Shown here: piece by piece, positions 25,857 to 37,174 of the stretch
Layout of the letters: every line of letters begins with the position of its first letter
Numbering within the stretch: position 1 is the first letter of the stretch
The notes under the pieces: generated by a model
What the model was told of the DNA's origin: nothing
The model's input: only the letters and a program-made list of their open reading frames with translations
Databases searched by the model: none
Origin: Legionella adelaidensis
GTDB taxonomy: Bacteria > Pseudomonadota > Gammaproteobacteria > Legionellales > Legionellaceae
DNA: 64,000 nt
NCBI RefSeq assembly: GCF_900637865.1
Contig: NZ_LR134433.1
Location: forward strand, 62,001 to 126,000
Direction of reading: 5' to 3'
Position numbers and translations under genes: made by a program

Positions 25857-28397
25857 TTACATGGCTTCCCGTTTTATTTCTACGGTTTCATAGACTTCGA
25901 TTAAGTCGCCTGCTTTTACATCATTGTAGTTTTTAACGCCAATACCACACTCAAATCCTTGTCGAACCTCTACCACATCGTCTTTAAATCGACGCAATGA
26001 CTCCAAAGTTCCTTCATAAATAACCACATTGTCGCGTAAAACACGAATGGGGTTATTACGCTTGATGGTTCCTTCCACCACCATACATCCTGCAATTGAG
26101 CCCAATTTGGGTGAGCGGAATACATCTCGTACTTCTGCAACTCCGACGATTTCTTCTTTAAATTTAGGCTCAAGCATACCCGTAAGAGCACCTTTTACTT
26201 GATCGACTATATCGTAAATAACGCTATAGTAATGAATAGGGATGTTTTCTACTTCTGCAAGACGCTTAGCACCGCCATCCGCACGCACGTTAAATCCAAT
26301 TATCAGCGCATTTGAAGCAATACCTAAGTGAACATCTGACTCAGTTATACCTCCCACTCCACTAGCAATAACTTTTACAGCTACTTCTTCAGTAGATAAC
26401 TTCTCTAAAGCATCGGCAATGGCTTCTACCGAACCTTGTACGTCCGCTTTGAGTACAATGTTTAATACTTTCACTTCCGCTGCGGTCATATTATCAAGAA
26501 TACCTTCCAGCGAAGTTTTCTGCCGTCTTGCTAATTTAACATCGCGATACTTTCCTTGACGGAAAAGAGCAACTTCTCTTGCCCTTTTTTCGTCAGGTAC
26601 AACGATAGCTTCGTCACCTGCGTGAGGAATGGCAGATAAGCCCAATATCTCCACGGGAATGGAAGGACCTGCGTGGTCTACTAAAGAACCATTATCACTT
26701 ACAAGGGCACGGACCTTACCATATTGTAACCCGGCTAGTAGTACGTCTCCTTTGTGTAAGGTGCCGTTTTGGACGAGCACAGTAGCCACCGGGCCTCTGC
26801 CTTTATCAAGACGTGACTCAATAACGACCCCTTTTGCTGCACCATCAGTATGTGCTGTTAGCTCCAACACCTCAGACTGCAATAAAATAGCATCCAGTAA
26901 TTCGTCTATACCCAATCCAGTTTTAGCGGAGATATTAACAAACATGGTATCCCCACCCCAAGGTTCAGGAATAACTTCATAGTTAGATAATTCATTCATA
27001 ACTCTTTCAGGATCAACACCCGGTTTATCCATCTTATTAACCGCCACAATAATAGGCACTTTAGCGGCTTTCGCATGTTGTACGGCTTCTATTGTTTGCG
27101 GCTTTACACCATCATCCGCTGCCACTATCAATACCACAATATCGGTTACTTGAGCGCCGCGAGCACGCATTGCAGTAAATGCAGCGTGACCGGGAGTGTC
27201 TAAAAAGGTAATGCTCCCTTTCGGAGTATGTACGTGATACGCACCAATATGCTGCGTAATACCGCCTGCTTCACCTGCTGCTACCTTAGCTCGGCGTATA
27301 TAATCAAGCAACGATGTTTTACCATGATCAACGTGGCCCATTATGGTAACCACCGGAGCGCGAGATTCCGTAAGGCTTCCTTTTGATACGACATTCTCTA
27401 AGATATCTTCAATAGCATCTTCACTAATGGGCTTGGGGGTATGTCCCATTTCTTCCACAACAATTATCGCGGTTTCTTGGTCAATTACCTGGTTAATAGT
27501 AGCCATAGCACCGAGACTAATCATAGTCTTAATTACTTCTGCAGCTTTCACCGACATTCTTTTGGCGAGATCCGCTACGGTAATAGTTTCCGGAATAGCA
27601 ACTTCGTGCTTTACAGGAGCTGTAGGCATAGCAAAACCATGTGTTAACGCTTCCTCAGCTTCTTTATATTTTTCTGACTTTTCATTTTTACGCTTTTTCC
27701 CTTTCACGCGACGATGCATTGCCCCTTCATTTTCATCATTAATGCTGGGTTGATATTTCGTGCGTTGTGCCTTTTTACCACGTCTGAAATCTTCATCTGA
27801 CTCGGAGCGGGTAGCGGGTTTTTTCTTGCTTTTTTCATGCTTGTGCTTATCAGCAGGCGTTTGTTCTGACACGGCTTTCTTAGCGACTGGCTCAGCAGTA
27901 ACATTATCCGCTTGCTCGGGAGTTGCTTCGATAGGAAGCGCTTCTTGTGACTCTTTTATTTCTTCAGTAGCTTCAGAAACAGTTTGTGTTTCTTCTGTTG
28001 TTTTTGCTTCTTCTGTTTCCACCTCTTCTACGATAGATTCTTCATGTAATTCAGGCTCAGGAAGCGTTTCTACTTCTTGTTCAGGAGCTTCTACCAATGA
28101 TCTTTTTACATAGGTGCGTTTTTTACGAACTTCGATATTTACAGTTTTTCCACTATGTACATCACTACCTAAAGTTACTTGTGAAACACTTTTACGGCGC
28201 AAAGTAATACGTTCAGGCGTATTACGGGTAAGGCCGCTACCACCTTTCAAATGATTTAGTAAAATTCGTTTCTGTTCTTCATTTACAGACTGTTGCTCGT
28301 CAGTAAATTCTAAACCAGCTTCCTGCAACTGGTTCAATAAACGCTCGACCGGAATACCGACAACTTGAGCTAATTGTTTAACCGTCACATCCGCCAT
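25857..28397 (-). CDS. infB: Translation initiation factor IF-2
   Basis: GTPase that brings fMet-tRNA to the 30S subunit. 846 residues from ATG 28395-28397 ([14 protein letters not shown]), with GAGG nine bases ahead. N-terminal IF2-N domain, a low-complexity Glu/Thr-rich and Lys-rich linker (about 80-240), second IF2-N (about 270-325), then the G domain with [20 protein letters not shown] and NKMDKPG, followed by domains II to IV. The linker is as variable as in other species. Between nusA and rbfA. Confidence 0.98.
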   Translation of the reverse strand: MADVTVKQLAQVVGIPVERLLNQLQEAGLEFTDEQQSVNEEQKRILLNHLKGGSGLTRNTPERITLRRKSVSQVTLGSDVHSGKTVNIEVRKKRTYVKRSLVEAPEQEVETLPEPELHEESIVEEVETEEAKTTEETQTVSEATEEIKESQEALPIEATPEQADNVTAEPVAKKAVSEQTPADKHKHEKSKKKPATRSESDEDFRRGKKAQRTKYQPSINDENEGAMHRRVKGKKRKNEKSEKYKEAEEALTHGFAMPTAPVKHEVAIPETITVADLAKRMSVKAAEVIKTMISLGAMATINQVIDQETAIIVVEEMGHTPKPISEDAIEDILENVVSKGSLTESRAPVVTIMGHVDHGKTSLLDYIRRAKVAAGEAGGITQHIGAYHVHTPKGSITFLDTPGHAAFTAMRARGAQVTDIVVLIVAADDGVKPQTIEAVQHAKAAKVPIIVAVNKMDKPGVDPERVMNELSNYEVIPEPWGGDTMFVNISAKTGLGIDELLDAILLQSEVLELTAHTDGAAKGVVIESRLDKGRGPVATVLVQNGTLHKGDVLLAGLQYGKVRALVSDNGSLVDHAGPSIPVEILGLSAIPHAGDEAIVVPDEKRAREVALFRQGKYRDVKLARRQKTSLEGILDNMTAAEVKVLNIVLKADVQGSVEAIADALEKLSTEEVAVKVIASGVGGITESDVHLGIASNALIIGFNVRADGGAKRLAEVENIPIHYYSVIYDIVDQVKGALTGMLEPKFKEEIVGVAEVRDVFRSPKLGSIAGCMVVEGTIKRNNPIRVLRDNVVIYEGTLESLRRFKDDVVEVRQGFECGIGVKNYNDVKAGDLIEVYETVEIKREAM

Positions 28398-28461
28398 AGT
28401 ATTAATCCTCATTCAGCGTTAAACTGAAAATGCTTATTAAATATATAAAATATTTTGCAAA

Positions 28462-29949
28462 TTATGCTTTATCTGACTGAAACCAAGGTTCACGTGCTTT
28501 CATAATAAGAGCACCCGCTTTATCCGCAGTCATTCCTTCAATCTCTAATAACTCGTCAATTGATTGTTCAGCCAAATCGTCTAATGTTACGATACCTTTT
28601 GCACCTAACTTTCTAGCCAGTTCTGGAGTCATGCCTTCCATGTTCATTAACTCTTCGGTAGGGGTTCCACCTTGTTCCGAAGTAAGTGCCTGTGTCAATA
28701 AAGTATCATTTGCTCGATTTCGTAATTCTTCGACTATATCTTCATCAAACTCTTCTATCGCCATTAACTCATCTTTAGGCACATAGGCAATTTCCTCCAG
28801 AGAAGAAAAACCGTTTGCTACTAATAATTGGGCAATCTCCTCATCAATTTCTAATGCAGAAGTAAATAACTTTATGGTTTTAGTTGATTCTTCCTGGCTT
28901 TTGCCCTCAAAATCTTCAATAGTCATTACATTGAGAGTCCATCCAGTAAGCTGGCTGGCTAAACGAACGTTTTGGCCGTTTCTTCCAATAGCTTGCGACA
29001 ATTGCTCTTTTTGCACTGCCAAATCCATAGTATGTGAATCTTCATCAACCACGATAGATGAAATTTCTGCAGGAGCCATGGCATTAATTACTAATTGCGC
29101 TGGATTGTCATCCCAAAGAATAATGTCTACGCGTTCGCCGCCCAACTCGTTAGAGACTGCTTGTACGCGAGCACCACGCATTCCCACGCAAGCGCCAATA
29201 GGATCAATGCGGCCGTCATTCGTTTTAACAGCAATTTTTGCACGGTTTCCAGGTTCGCGCGCAGCTGCCTTTATTTCAATAACGTTTTCACCAATTTCAG
29301 GCACCTCTATGCGAAATAGCTCAATTAGCATTTCTTTTCGCACACGACTTACTAACATTTGTGGACCACGCGGTTGTTCAGAAATTTCATATAGATAAGC
29401 TTTAACTCTATCATTCGGTCGAAACATCTCTTGTGGGAGCATTTCCGTACGCGGTAAAAATGCTTCTGCCTTTCCACCCAAATCAATAATGATATTATCT
29501 TTCGTTACTTTCTTTACCGTACCATAAATAATTTGACCAAATTTATTCTTGTATTGATCAATAACTTGTCTGCGCTCCGCTTCACGGACTTTTTGCATTA
29601 TCACCTGGCGTGCAGTTTGGGCAGCAATACGGCCAAATCCGATAGAAGGCATTGGCTCTTCAACGCGATCGCCGACTTCAACATCTGCCTTTTTAGTTTT
29701 TGCATCTTCTAATCGTATTTGCCGATCTGGAAACTCCAACTCTTCGTCATCGCCAATAACATCCCAATAGCGAAAAGTTTCATATTCTCCAGTACGGTGA
29801 CTTAATTTAACTCGTACTCCTAAATCTATACCGGATAATTTACGTGTAGCTGACTCCAATGCTGCTTGAATTGCATCTAATACTACTTCTTTGCTTACAC
29901 CTTTTTCGTTTGATAATGCCTCAGCAACTAATAACAATTCTTTGCTCAT
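28462..29949 (-). CDS. nusA: Transcription elongation/termination factor NusA
   Basis: Binds RNA polymerase and controls pausing, termination and antitermination. 495 residues from ATG 29947-29949 (MSKELLLVAEALSNEKG), with GAGG six bases ahead; the GTG four codons earlier overlaps that site. N-terminal domain (about 1-130), S1 (IIYGTVKKVTKDNIIIDLGG), KH1 and KH2 (GACVGMRGARVQ; QAIGRNGQNVRLASQLTGW), and two acidic C-terminal repeats typical of gammaproteobacteria. 11 bases after rimP. Confidence 0.98.
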   Translation of the reverse strand: MSKELLLVAEALSNEKGVSKEVVLDAIQAALESATRKLSGIDLGVRVKLSHRTGEYETFRYWDVIGDDEELEFPDRQIRLEDAKTKKADVEVGDRVEEPMPSIGFGRIAAQTARQVIMQKVREAERRQVIDQYKNKFGQIIYGTVKKVTKDNIIIDLGGKAEAFLPRTEMLPQEMFRPNDRVKAYLYEISEQPRGPQMLVSRVRKEMLIELFRIEVPEIGENVIEIKAAAREPGNRAKIAVKTNDGRIDPIGACVGMRGARVQAVSNELGGERVDIILWDDNPAQLVINAMAPAEISSIVVDEDSHTMDLAVQKEQLSQAIGRNGQNVRLASQLTGWTLNVMTIEDFEGKSQEESTKTIKLFTSALEIDEEIAQLLVANGFSSLEEIAYVPKDELMAIEEFDEDIVEELRNRANDTLLTQALTSEQGGTPTEELMNMEGMTPELARKLGAKGIVTLDDLAEQSIDELLEIEGMTADKAGALIMKAREPWFQSDKA

Positions 29950-29960
29950 CGTTCGCCTCA

Positions 29961-30404
29961 CTAGCCAGTCAAATTAGCTTTTACAATATTAGAAAATAAA
30001 AATTCTTGCTGCTCATTGTTTACTTTCAAGGTTAGTTTATCCTCATCAGCTGCAGCAATGAGCCCGGTTATCTTTCTTTTACCGCCTACAGGTTTATACA
30101 ATTTAATATTAACTTCTTGCCCCAGGTACTCACGAAATTGCCAATTATAAAATAAAGGTTTAGGGATCCCTGGTGAAGATACTTCAAGACTATAATTCCC
30201 TGGAATAGGATCTTCTACATCCAATATCGCACTTACTTGTTTACTAACCTTTTCACAATCTTCTAACTGGATACCTTCAGGTTTATCAATATAAATTCTT
30301 AGCAGAGAATGCTTACCCTGAGCAAGATATTCACAACCCCAAAGGGTATATCCCATATTTTCAATGGTAGGTTCTATAAGTGCTTCAATTTCGTCTTGTA
30401 TCAT
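29961..30404 (-). CDS. rimP: Ribosome maturation factor RimP
   Basis: Needed for 30S maturation. 147 residues, the family length. LWGCEYLAQGKHSLLRIYIDKPEGI and DCEKVSKQVSAILDVEDPIPGNYSLEVSSPG are the defining motifs. ATG start. First coding gene of the rimP-nusA-infB group, preceded by the initiator tRNA and its terminator. Confidence 0.97.
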   Translation of the reverse strand: MIQDEIEALIEPTIENMGYTLWGCEYLAQGKHSLLRIYIDKPEGIQLEDCEKVSKQVSAILDVEDPIPGNYSLEVSSPGIPKPLFYNWQFREYLGQEVNIKLYKPVGGKRKITGLIAAADEDKLTLKVNNEQQEFLFSNIVKANLTG

Positions 30405-30485
30405 TGCCTACTCACCACAATCTAAAATTTTGGGAAAAAGTCAGACTTGAGTGCGCCAAATATGGCTCTTCCGCATATTTTACAT

Positions 30486-30512
30486 AATAAAAAACCCCAT
30501 AAATGGGGTTTT
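30486..30512 (-). terminator. Terminator after the initiator tRNA
   Basis: Ten-base complementary arms AAAACCCCAT/ATGGGGTTTT, giving about nine usable pairs, followed on the minus strand by T (TTTTTATTATG). It begins 12 bases beyond the tRNA 3' end and precedes rimP, so rimP expression needs readthrough or a promoter in 30405-30485. Confidence 0.85.
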
Positions 30513-30523
30513 AAATAAATAAT

Positions 30524-30600
<77 letters not shown>

Positions 30601-30613
30601 TCAACTGAGGGCA

Positions 30614-30642
30614 ATTATACGCATGCGCTTTCTATATAGCAA
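30614..30642 (-). promoter_or_regulatory. Promoter of the initiator tRNA
   Basis: TTGCTA and a perfect TATAAT with a 17-base spacer on the minus strand. The -10 ends 13 bases before the tRNA 5' end, so the primary transcript has a short leader of about six bases. Confidence 0.78.
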
Positions 30643-30674
30643 GCTATTTACAAAATTTAGTATATGACAGCTTT

Positions 30675-32111
30675 TTATCTAAAAGCATTCATACAGGCAG
30701 CAATTAATGCCCCTGGAAATATCCCTAATAATAATAGTGAAAGCGAGTTAAGTGAGAAAATAACTTTAGCAGGACCTGTTAAATTAACAGCAGTATTATC
30801 CACGGGCTCCTCAAAATACATCACTTTGATTATACGAATATAATAAAAAGCCCCTATAACTGCAAAGAACAGGCCTAAAACAGCGACCCAAGTCATTTGT
30901 ACATCCACGAGTGCTTTTAAAACTAATAATTTAGTGAAAAACCCTACTGTAGGAGGAACACCGGCCATTGAAAATAATACAATCATCATTAAAAATGCTA
31001 GCCAAGGACTACGCTTATTTAATCCTCTTAAATCTTCTATAAATTCAACTTCATATCCGGATTTTGACATCAATACGATGAGACCAAAAGCACAAGTAGT
31101 CATTACTGCATATACCAGCACATAATATAATGCAGCGCCGTACCCTGCGGCATTAGCAGCCAAAATACCAAAGAGTGCGTATCCCATGTGCGAGATGGCT
31201 GAGTATGCGAATAAGCGCTTGAGGTTAGTCTGTACTATAGCTAATAAATTACCAATAGCTGTGGACAATAGCGCCATAACTAATAGTAATTGCTGCCATT
31301 GCGCAGTAACATCGACCAAGCCCAAAGTCAGTAATCGAAACGCCATTCCTACAGCCGCAATTTTTGGTGCGGTACTTAACAAAAGCGTTACGGAAGTAGG
31401 CGCCCCTTCGTATACGTCGGGTGCCCACATATGAAAAGGTATAGTGGCCATTTTAAAACCGATTCCAGCCACAACAAAAACCAAGGCAAAAGACAGCATG
31501 CCTTTGTTAGAGTTTGTACTGTTTATCGCCGTTGCAACTGCTTGGAGATCTAACTTGCCCGTAGCACCATAAACTAATGAAAGACCATATAACAATAAAC
31601 CAGATGCGATAGCTCCCATAACAAAGTATTTGAGTGCAGCTTCTGTAGAGTCACTGTTGGTCCGCCGAATTGCAGCCATTGCATATAGTGGTAAGGAAAG
31701 TAATTCCAAGCCTAAATAAATAGTTAACAAGGAGTGCGCAGAAACTAGAACCATCATCCCTAACGTAGAAAATAACCCTAAAACGTAATAATCCCCGGTG
31801 GCCATTTGTCTTTCTTCAATATAGTCTCGGGAATAATAAAAGCTGAGTAACACTGAGATATAAATAAAAATTTTCATTAAATGGCCCATATCATCACTAA
31901 TAAATAAGCCATTAAAAAGTAAAACATTAAATTGGTTTAAATATAAAAAGCTGACTGAACCAGCTAGAATCAATCCTATTGCCGCACAATAAAAAGTAAT
32001 CGAATTAATGCGATGTCGCAGAAATAGCTCCGCCAGGAGCGCAACGCAGGCAGTCACCAAAATAATTATTTCAGGCAGCGCGAGGTGTATATTTTCAATT
32101 AATCCAGTCAT
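30675..32111 (-). CDS. nuoN: NADH-quinone oxidoreductase subunit N
   Basis: Antiporter-like proton-pumping subunit of complex I. 478 residues, about 14 membrane helices; the transport helices contain the conserved Lys and Glu ([54 protein letters not shown]). Last gene of the nuo operon, 29 bases after nuoM; ATG start. Followed by the initiator tRNA promoter rather than an obvious terminator. Confidence 0.97.
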   Translation of the reverse strand: MTGLIENIHLALPEIIILVTACVALLAELFLRHRINSITFYCAAIGLILAGSVSFLYLNQFNVLLFNGLFISDDMGHLMKIFIYISVLLSFYYSRDYIEERQMATGDYYVLGLFSTLGMMVLVSAHSLLTIYLGLELLSLPLYAMAAIRRTNSDSTEAALKYFVMGAIASGLLLYGLSLVYGATGKLDLQAVATAINSTNSNKGMLSFALVFVVAGIGFKMATIPFHMWAPDVYEGAPTSVTLLLSTAPKIAAVGMAFRLLTLGLVDVTAQWQQLLLVMALLSTAIGNLLAIVQTNLKRLFAYSAISHMGYALFGILAANAAGYGAALYYVLVYAVMTTCAFGLIVLMSKSGYEVEFIEDLRGLNKRSPWLAFLMMIVLFSMAGVPPTVGFFTKLLVLKALVDVQMTWVAVLGLFFAVIGAFYYIRIIKVMYFEEPVDNTAVNLTGPAKVIFSLNSLSLLLLGIFPGALIAACMNAFR

Positions 32112-32140
32112 AGTAGTTAACCTAAAGAAGATGTTCTAAT

Positions 32141-33646
32141 TTACAATTTGGACTTATCAGCCTGAGTTAATGTGTAACTCACTGTATGATGCACATAATC
32201 GAGCATGGGCTTAGGATAAACTCCCATTGCAATTACCATAATAGCCAGCAATGCATACGCGCTAATTTCAAAACCCGTAATATCTCTTAGTTTGGCAACT
32301 TTTTCATTTGCAACAGGCCCGAAGATAACCCTTTTATACATCCACAACGTATAAGCGGCGCCAATAATTAAAGTGGTTGCAGCCCAAAAGGCTATCCAAA
32401 AGCCAGCTTTTATACTTCCTAAAATTACCATAAACTCCCCAACAAATCCGGAAGTACCAGGAAGTCCAGCATTTGCCATAGCGAAAAGCATGAAGAATGA
32501 GGCAAATATAGGCATCGTATTTACCAAGCCCCCAAAGTCCTTAATTTGTCTGGTATGCATACGATCATAAATAAAACCCACCCCCGCAAACATAGCGCTT
32601 GAGACAAAGGCATGTGAAATCATTACTACAATAGCGCCTTCCAGTACCAATCCAGCACTGCGAAGATTGGAGTAATCAGCAATTGCAAAAATGGCAAAAC
32701 AGCCCAGGGTGACAAAGCCCATGTGTGAAATAGAAGAATAGGCAATTAATTTTTTCATGTCCTGCTGAATGATTGCAATAAGACCTATATATACAACTGC
32801 AATTAATGAAAGAGCTATCATGAGGGGAGCATAGTGATTACAAGCATCGGGAACGATAGGCAAAGCAAACCGGATAAAACCATAAGCACCTAACTTTAAC
32901 AAAATAGCAGCTAGTACAATAGACCCACCTGCTGGTGCTTCAGTATGCGCGTCGGGCAACCAGGTATGGACAGGAAACATAGGAATTTTAATTGCAAATC
33001 CCAGGAAGAATGCAACAAAAATCAAGGATTGTGCCGTCATGCCCAATTTTACCGCATATAAATTTTCAATATTAAATGAGCCTGCGTGATACCCAAGGTA
33101 CAGAAAAGAGGCAAGCATTAATACGGATCCTAAAAAGGTATACAAGAAAAATTTAATTGCAGCATATATACGATTATCAGACCCCCAAATCCCTATGATT
33201 AAATACATAGGAATAAGTGTGGCCTCCCAGAATATATAAAAAACAATGGCATCTAATGAAGAGAAGACCCCAACCAGCAAGCCTTGCATGATTAAAAAAG
33301 CGGACATATATTGTCCCACTCTTTTAGTAATGCTATTCCAAGTCGCCAGAATCACAATTAAATTGGTAAATACAGATAGCACAATTAGCAATAATGCCAA
33401 GCCATCAACTCCCAACGTATAGTGAATGCCCAAACTTGGCAACCAGGAGGCGTCTTCGATAAACTGCATGCTCACCGTGTTAAGATCAAAGTTTGCCAAC
33501 AGAGGAATACAAAGTAAAAGGGTTAATATAACCGTAAATAACGAAAGGTAGCGTGAGATATTTGGATTGCTATCATCGCCTGTTAGAAAAACAAATATGC
33601 CACTGATGATTGGCAACCAAATCAATATATTAAGTAAATGATACAT
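32141..33646 (-). CDS. nuoM: NADH-quinone oxidoreductase subunit M
   Basis: Proton-pumping antiporter-like subunit. 501 residues and about 14 helices. Marks include FYIFWEATLIPMYLIIGIWG, the HTWLPDAHTEAPAGGS loop and QQDMKKLIAYSSISHMGFV. ATG start; 44 bases after nuoL. No internal break. Confidence 0.97.
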   Translation of the reverse strand: MYHLLNILIWLPIISGIFVFLTGDDSNPNISRYLSLFTVILTLLLCIPLLANFDLNTVSMQFIEDASWLPSLGIHYTLGVDGLALLLIVLSVFTNLIVILATWNSITKRVGQYMSAFLIMQGLLVGVFSSLDAIVFYIFWEATLIPMYLIIGIWGSDNRIYAAIKFFLYTFLGSVLMLASFLYLGYHAGSFNIENLYAVKLGMTAQSLIFVAFFLGFAIKIPMFPVHTWLPDAHTEAPAGGSIVLAAILLKLGAYGFIRFALPIVPDACNHYAPLMIALSLIAVVYIGLIAIIQQDMKKLIAYSSISHMGFVTLGCFAIFAIADYSNLRSAGLVLEGAIVVMISHAFVSSAMFAGVGFIYDRMHTRQIKDFGGLVNTMPIFASFFMLFAMANAGLPGTSGFVGEFMVILGSIKAGFWIAFWAATTLIIGAAYTLWMYKRVIFGPVANEKVAKLRDITGFEISAYALLAIMVIAMGVYPKPMLDYVHHTVSYTLTQADKSKL

Positions 33647-33690
33647 ACCTTCACCCTACCATCAATGGTCTACTAGGATTCATCATCCAA

Positions 33691-35667
33691 TCAACCTAAC
33701 AATAACCAGAAGAGAAACGCTAACAAGCCAAAAACCATAACTGTTATGTAATGGTACAAATATCCGCTTTGGAGATAGCGTCCTTTTTGCGCAAACCACC
33801 TAACGGTGTGCGCAGATCCATTAACAATTAGACCATCTATCAACTTGCGATCGCCTACATTATAGAAGAGTCGACCCAAGGCTTTAGAACCTCTAACGAA
33901 AACCCGATCATAAAAGCCGTCAAATCCGAATTTATCTCTTAAAATCCGATAAATGAGAGAAAAGCGGGCAGCCAGTTTTCCTGGAAGCGTGGGAACTGCT
34001 AAATAGGCTACCCATGCGAGCAAAATACCGCCTAAAGATATCCAAAAAACTGGTGAAACGAAAGCTTCAACGATGCTATGTAATGGCGAAGATATCTCTC
34101 TCCCTAATTCAGCCAAAACATTATGCTGTGGCAATACAAATACTGATTGGTTCAGCAAAGTAGGCTGATTAAATAACATAGGCATATAAAGAATATAACC
34201 AATGATTACTGATGGGATGGCCAATAGAACTAATGGTAACCAAACCACCCAGGGTGATTCATGCACATGGTCCCAGGTATGCTCGTCCATACGTGGAGTA
34301 CCATGAAATGTCATAAAGAATGCCCGGAATGTATATAGTGCGGTAACGAATGCTCCAGCAGCCACACAAAAATACGCATATGCGCTACCAGGAATTTGTG
34401 ACAAGCTCGCTGCCTCAATAATAGTGTCTTTTGAGAAGAATCCGGCAAAAGGAGGGATTGCACACAAAGCCAAGGAGCCAATTAAAAAAGTAATATAGGT
34501 AATTGGCATTTTTCTCCATAAACCGCCCATTTGACGCATGTCTTGTTCGTGATGCATACCGATTATTACTGAACCAGCAGCTAAAAATAACAATGCCTTA
34601 AAGCAAGCGTGAGTGAGTAGATGGAAAATTCCCGCATCATATGCGGAGGCTCCCATCGCAACCATCATATAACCTAATTGCGATAACGTGGAGTATGCAA
34701 CTACCCGTTTAATGTCATTCATGACAATTGCTAATATTCCGGTAAACAAGGCACCTGTTGCCCCAATGACTAACACCACACTCAATGCAGTGGTAGAAAA
34801 CTCAATGAGCGGAGAAATTCGGGCCACCATAAATACCCCTGCGGTCACCATGGTCGCCGCATGAATAAGTGCGGAAATGGGCGTTGGGCCTTCCATGGAC
34901 TCTGGCAACCAAACGTGTAAAGGTACTTGTGCTGATTTACCCATTGCGCCAATGAATAGCAAAATGCAAGTGACAGTTACAACGGACCAACTGTGACCGC
35001 GAAATAATTCTATTGTGGAATTACTAAAGTTATCTACGTTATTAAATACTGTAGAGTAATCTAACGTGCCGGCGTATGCTAAAACTAAACCAATCCCTAA
35101 AACAAAGCCAAAGTCACCTACACGATTCACAAGAAATGCTTTAAGGCTCCCTTGCAAAGCCGATTCTTTTTGATACCAAAAACCGATAAGTAGATATGAA
35201 ACCAGGCCAACTCCTTCCCAGCCAAAGAATAGTTGCAAAAAGTTGTTAGCTGTTACCAACATTAACATCATGAATGTGAATAAAGAAATATAGCTAAAGA
35301 ACCTTTGGTAGCCATCATCATCAGCCATATAACCAATACTATAGATATGCACTAATAACGATACAAAAGTAACTATCACCATCATGACAACAGTTAACTG
35401 ATCAATCATAAACCCAATATGAAAAGCAAAGGGAAAAATCTCATTACCGCTAGCCCAGGTATATAAATTGGTATTCAGTATGGGGGCTGATCCTGAGAGA
35501 ATTTGATAGGCAACCAGAAGCGCTAAAATGAATGAAATACCAACGCCAATAATAGTAACCGAGTGTGCTCCAACCCTACCAATTTGTTTTCGGAAAAAAC
35601 CAGCAATCACTGAACCTACGAGTGGTGCAAGGACTATTATTAAGCAACTAATTAAGACGCTCACCAT
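33691..35667 (-). CDS. nuoL: NADH-quinone oxidoreductase subunit L
   Basis: Largest, most distal proton-pumping subunit, with the long lateral helix that ties the pumps together. 658 residues. Conserved LFFGWEGVGLVSYLLIGFWYQ, HVWLPESMEGPTPISALIHAATMVTAGV and NDIKRVVAYSTLSQLGYM are present. ATG start, one base after the nuoK stop. Confidence 0.97.
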   Translation of the reverse strand: MVSVLISCLIIVLAPLVGSVIAGFFRKQIGRVGAHSVTIIGVGISFILALLVAYQILSGSAPILNTNLYTWASGNEIFPFAFHIGFMIDQLTVVMMVIVTFVSLLVHIYSIGYMADDDGYQRFFSYISLFTFMMLMLVTANNFLQLFFGWEGVGLVSYLLIGFWYQKESALQGSLKAFLVNRVGDFGFVLGIGLVLAYAGTLDYSTVFNNVDNFSNSTIELFRGHSWSVVTVTCILLFIGAMGKSAQVPLHVWLPESMEGPTPISALIHAATMVTAGVFMVARISPLIEFSTTALSVVLVIGATGALFTGILAIVMNDIKRVVAYSTLSQLGYMMVAMGASAYDAGIFHLLTHACFKALLFLAAGSVIIGMHHEQDMRQMGGLWRKMPITYITFLIGSLALCAIPPFAGFFSKDTIIEAASLSQIPGSAYAYFCVAAGAFVTALYTFRAFFMTFHGTPRMDEHTWDHVHESPWVVWLPLVLLAIPSVIIGYILYMPMLFNQPTLLNQSVFVLPQHNVLAELGREISSPLHSIVEAFVSPVFWISLGGILLAWVAYLAVPTLPGKLAARFSLIYRILRDKFGFDGFYDRVFVRGSKALGRLFYNVGDRKLIDGLIVNGSAHTVRWFAQKGRYLQSGYLYHYITVMVFGLLAFLFWLLLG

Positions 35668-35668
35668 G

Positions 35669-35974
35669 TTACCCTTTTAAATGATTCATTTTATTAACGT
35701 CAATGTTACCTCTATTTCGATAAAGCAACATAACGATAGCCAATCCAATAGCAGCTTCAGCCGCAGCTACCGTGAGGATGAAAAATACAAAAACTTGACC
35801 GGCATTGTCTCCATAGTAATGAGAGAATGCTACAAAATTGGTATTTACTGCCAGAAGCATTAATTCAACGCAGATTAATAATAAAATAACATTTCTGCGG
35901 TTAATAATAATGCCGACAAGGCTTAAGCCAAATAATATGGCACTTAATACCATATAATGTGTTACTGGTACCAT
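35669..35974 (-). CDS. nuoK: NADH-quinone oxidoreductase subunit K
   Basis: Three-helix membrane subunit of complex I with buried Glu residues in the proton path ([18 protein letters not shown] and [17 protein letters not shown]). 101 residues from ATG 35972-35974, with GAGG six bases upstream; an in-frame TTG four codons earlier overlaps that site and is unlikely. One base before nuoL. Confidence 0.96.
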   Translation of the reverse strand: MVPVTHYMVLSAILFGLSLVGIIINRRNVILLLICVELMLLAVNTNFVAFSHYYGDNAGQVFVFFILTVAAAEAAIGLAIVMLLYRNRGNIDVNKMNHLKG

Positions 35975-35997
35975 TTGTAACCTCAAAAGAGTAAGAG

Positions 35998-36648
35998 TTA
36001 TTTATCCGATTCCATTTTTACTAATGTAATTCTTTCATCGCGCCTGGTCATTATTTGCTGCACAATATTCTGACGTTTAGAGCGTATTGGTGCTCTATGC
36101 ACGAGTGTAATCGCTGCAATAATAGCAACTAATAACACCACTGCTGCAATTTCAAAAGCAAAAACATAATTCGTATAAAGAACCAAACCTAAGTTTTCTG
36201 TATTGGAGACAGGTCTATATAATTTGCCAGAAATATCCGCTTCCACTGTAGTCCCAGCAATCTGGTTAGCTTCAACAATAGTTTCCACATCCGTTTGGAA
36301 AGATTCTTTCGGAATAACATATACCAGTAAACCTACTAATAGTGCGACTATAACCAAGCCCAAAGGCAAATGTCGAATAAAATGTTTTTTCATGGATTCA
36401 ATGTCAATATTGAGCATCATAACTACGAATAAGAACAATGTCATAACCGCGCCGACATATACTAAAACGAGTATTAACGCTAAAAATTCTGCTCCCACCA
36501 AGATCCACAGTACGGAACTTGCGAAAAATGTGACTACTAAAAATAAAACGCAACGTACCGGATTATTTTGAGTAATAACCAAGATAGCGGATAATGTTGC
36601 TAACGCTGCGAAAACATAAAAAATTATTTGTGGTATCGACTCACTCAT
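35998..36648 (-). CDS. nuoJ: NADH-quinone oxidoreductase subunit J
   Basis: Five-helix membrane subunit near the quinone channel. 216 residues. The third helix ([22 protein letters not shown]) carries the region that forms the pi-bulge in solved structures. A loop of about 50 residues separates helices four and five, and the C-terminus is basic. ATG start; 11 bases after nuoI and 23 before nuoK. Confidence 0.96.
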   Translation of the reverse strand: MSESIPQIIFYVFAALATLSAILVITQNNPVRCVLFLVVTFFASSVLWILVGAEFLALILVLVYVGAVMTLFLFVVMMLNIDIESMKKHFIRHLPLGLVIVALLVGLLVYVIPKESFQTDVETIVEANQIAGTTVEADISGKLYRPVSNTENLGLVLYTNYVFAFEIAAVVLLVAIIAAITLVHRAPIRSKRQNIVQQIMTRRDERITLVKMESDK

Positions 36649-36659
36649 CTTAAACCCCG

Positions 36660-37160
36660 TTAGCGATATTTAGCATCTTTGGTACGATCAGCAGCCAAGC
36701 GTTTTTCCATTAGATCGCCCACAGCTAATAGTTTTTGCTTGGTCATAATATTCTGGCCACGCTCACTGATATGATAGTGATGAATAGGTGTTACAACGAT
36801 TGAGTCAACCGGGCAAGATTCTTCACATAATCCACAATTGATGCATTTAAACATATCAATATCATAACGCGTCGTGCGTCTTGTTCCATCTGCGCGCTCA
36901 TCCGATTCAATCGTTATTGCCAATGCCGGGCAAACGGCTTCACAAAGTTTACAAGCAATACAACGCTCTTCACCATTTGGATAACGACGTAGAGCGAGTA
37001 ACCCTCTGAAACGGGGAGAGAGCGGTGTTTTTTCTTCAGGAAATTGCACAGTAAATTTCTTTTTGAAAAAGTACTTTAAAGTAACACTTAAACCCTGAAA
37101 CAATTCTATTAGCAAGAAGCTACGAAGGTAATGTCTAAAATAACTATATGCTTTCTTCAT
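36660..37160 (-). CDS. nuoI: NADH-quinone oxidoreductase subunit I
   Basis: Carries two [4Fe-4S] clusters (N6a, N6b) in the peripheral arm. Both motifs are intact: [12 protein letters not shown] and [12 protein letters not shown]. 166 residues, ATG start, N-terminal amphipathic helix. 14 bases after nuoH and 11 before nuoJ. Confidence 0.97.
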   Translation of the reverse strand: MKKAYSYFRHYLRSFLLIELFQGLSVTLKYFFKKKFTVQFPEEKTPLSPRFRGLLALRRYPNGEERCIACKLCEAVCPALAITIESDERADGTRRTTRYDIDMFKCINCGLCEESCPVDSIVVTPIHHYHISERGQNIMTKQKLLAVGDLMEKRLAADRTKDAKYR

Positions 37161-37174
37161 TAATGGCTCTTTAA

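Noticed and set aside
27343-28113. Long plus-strand frames opposite infB
   Set aside because: They mirror the Glu/Thr-rich linker and G domain of infB; Ser/Val-rich shadows.
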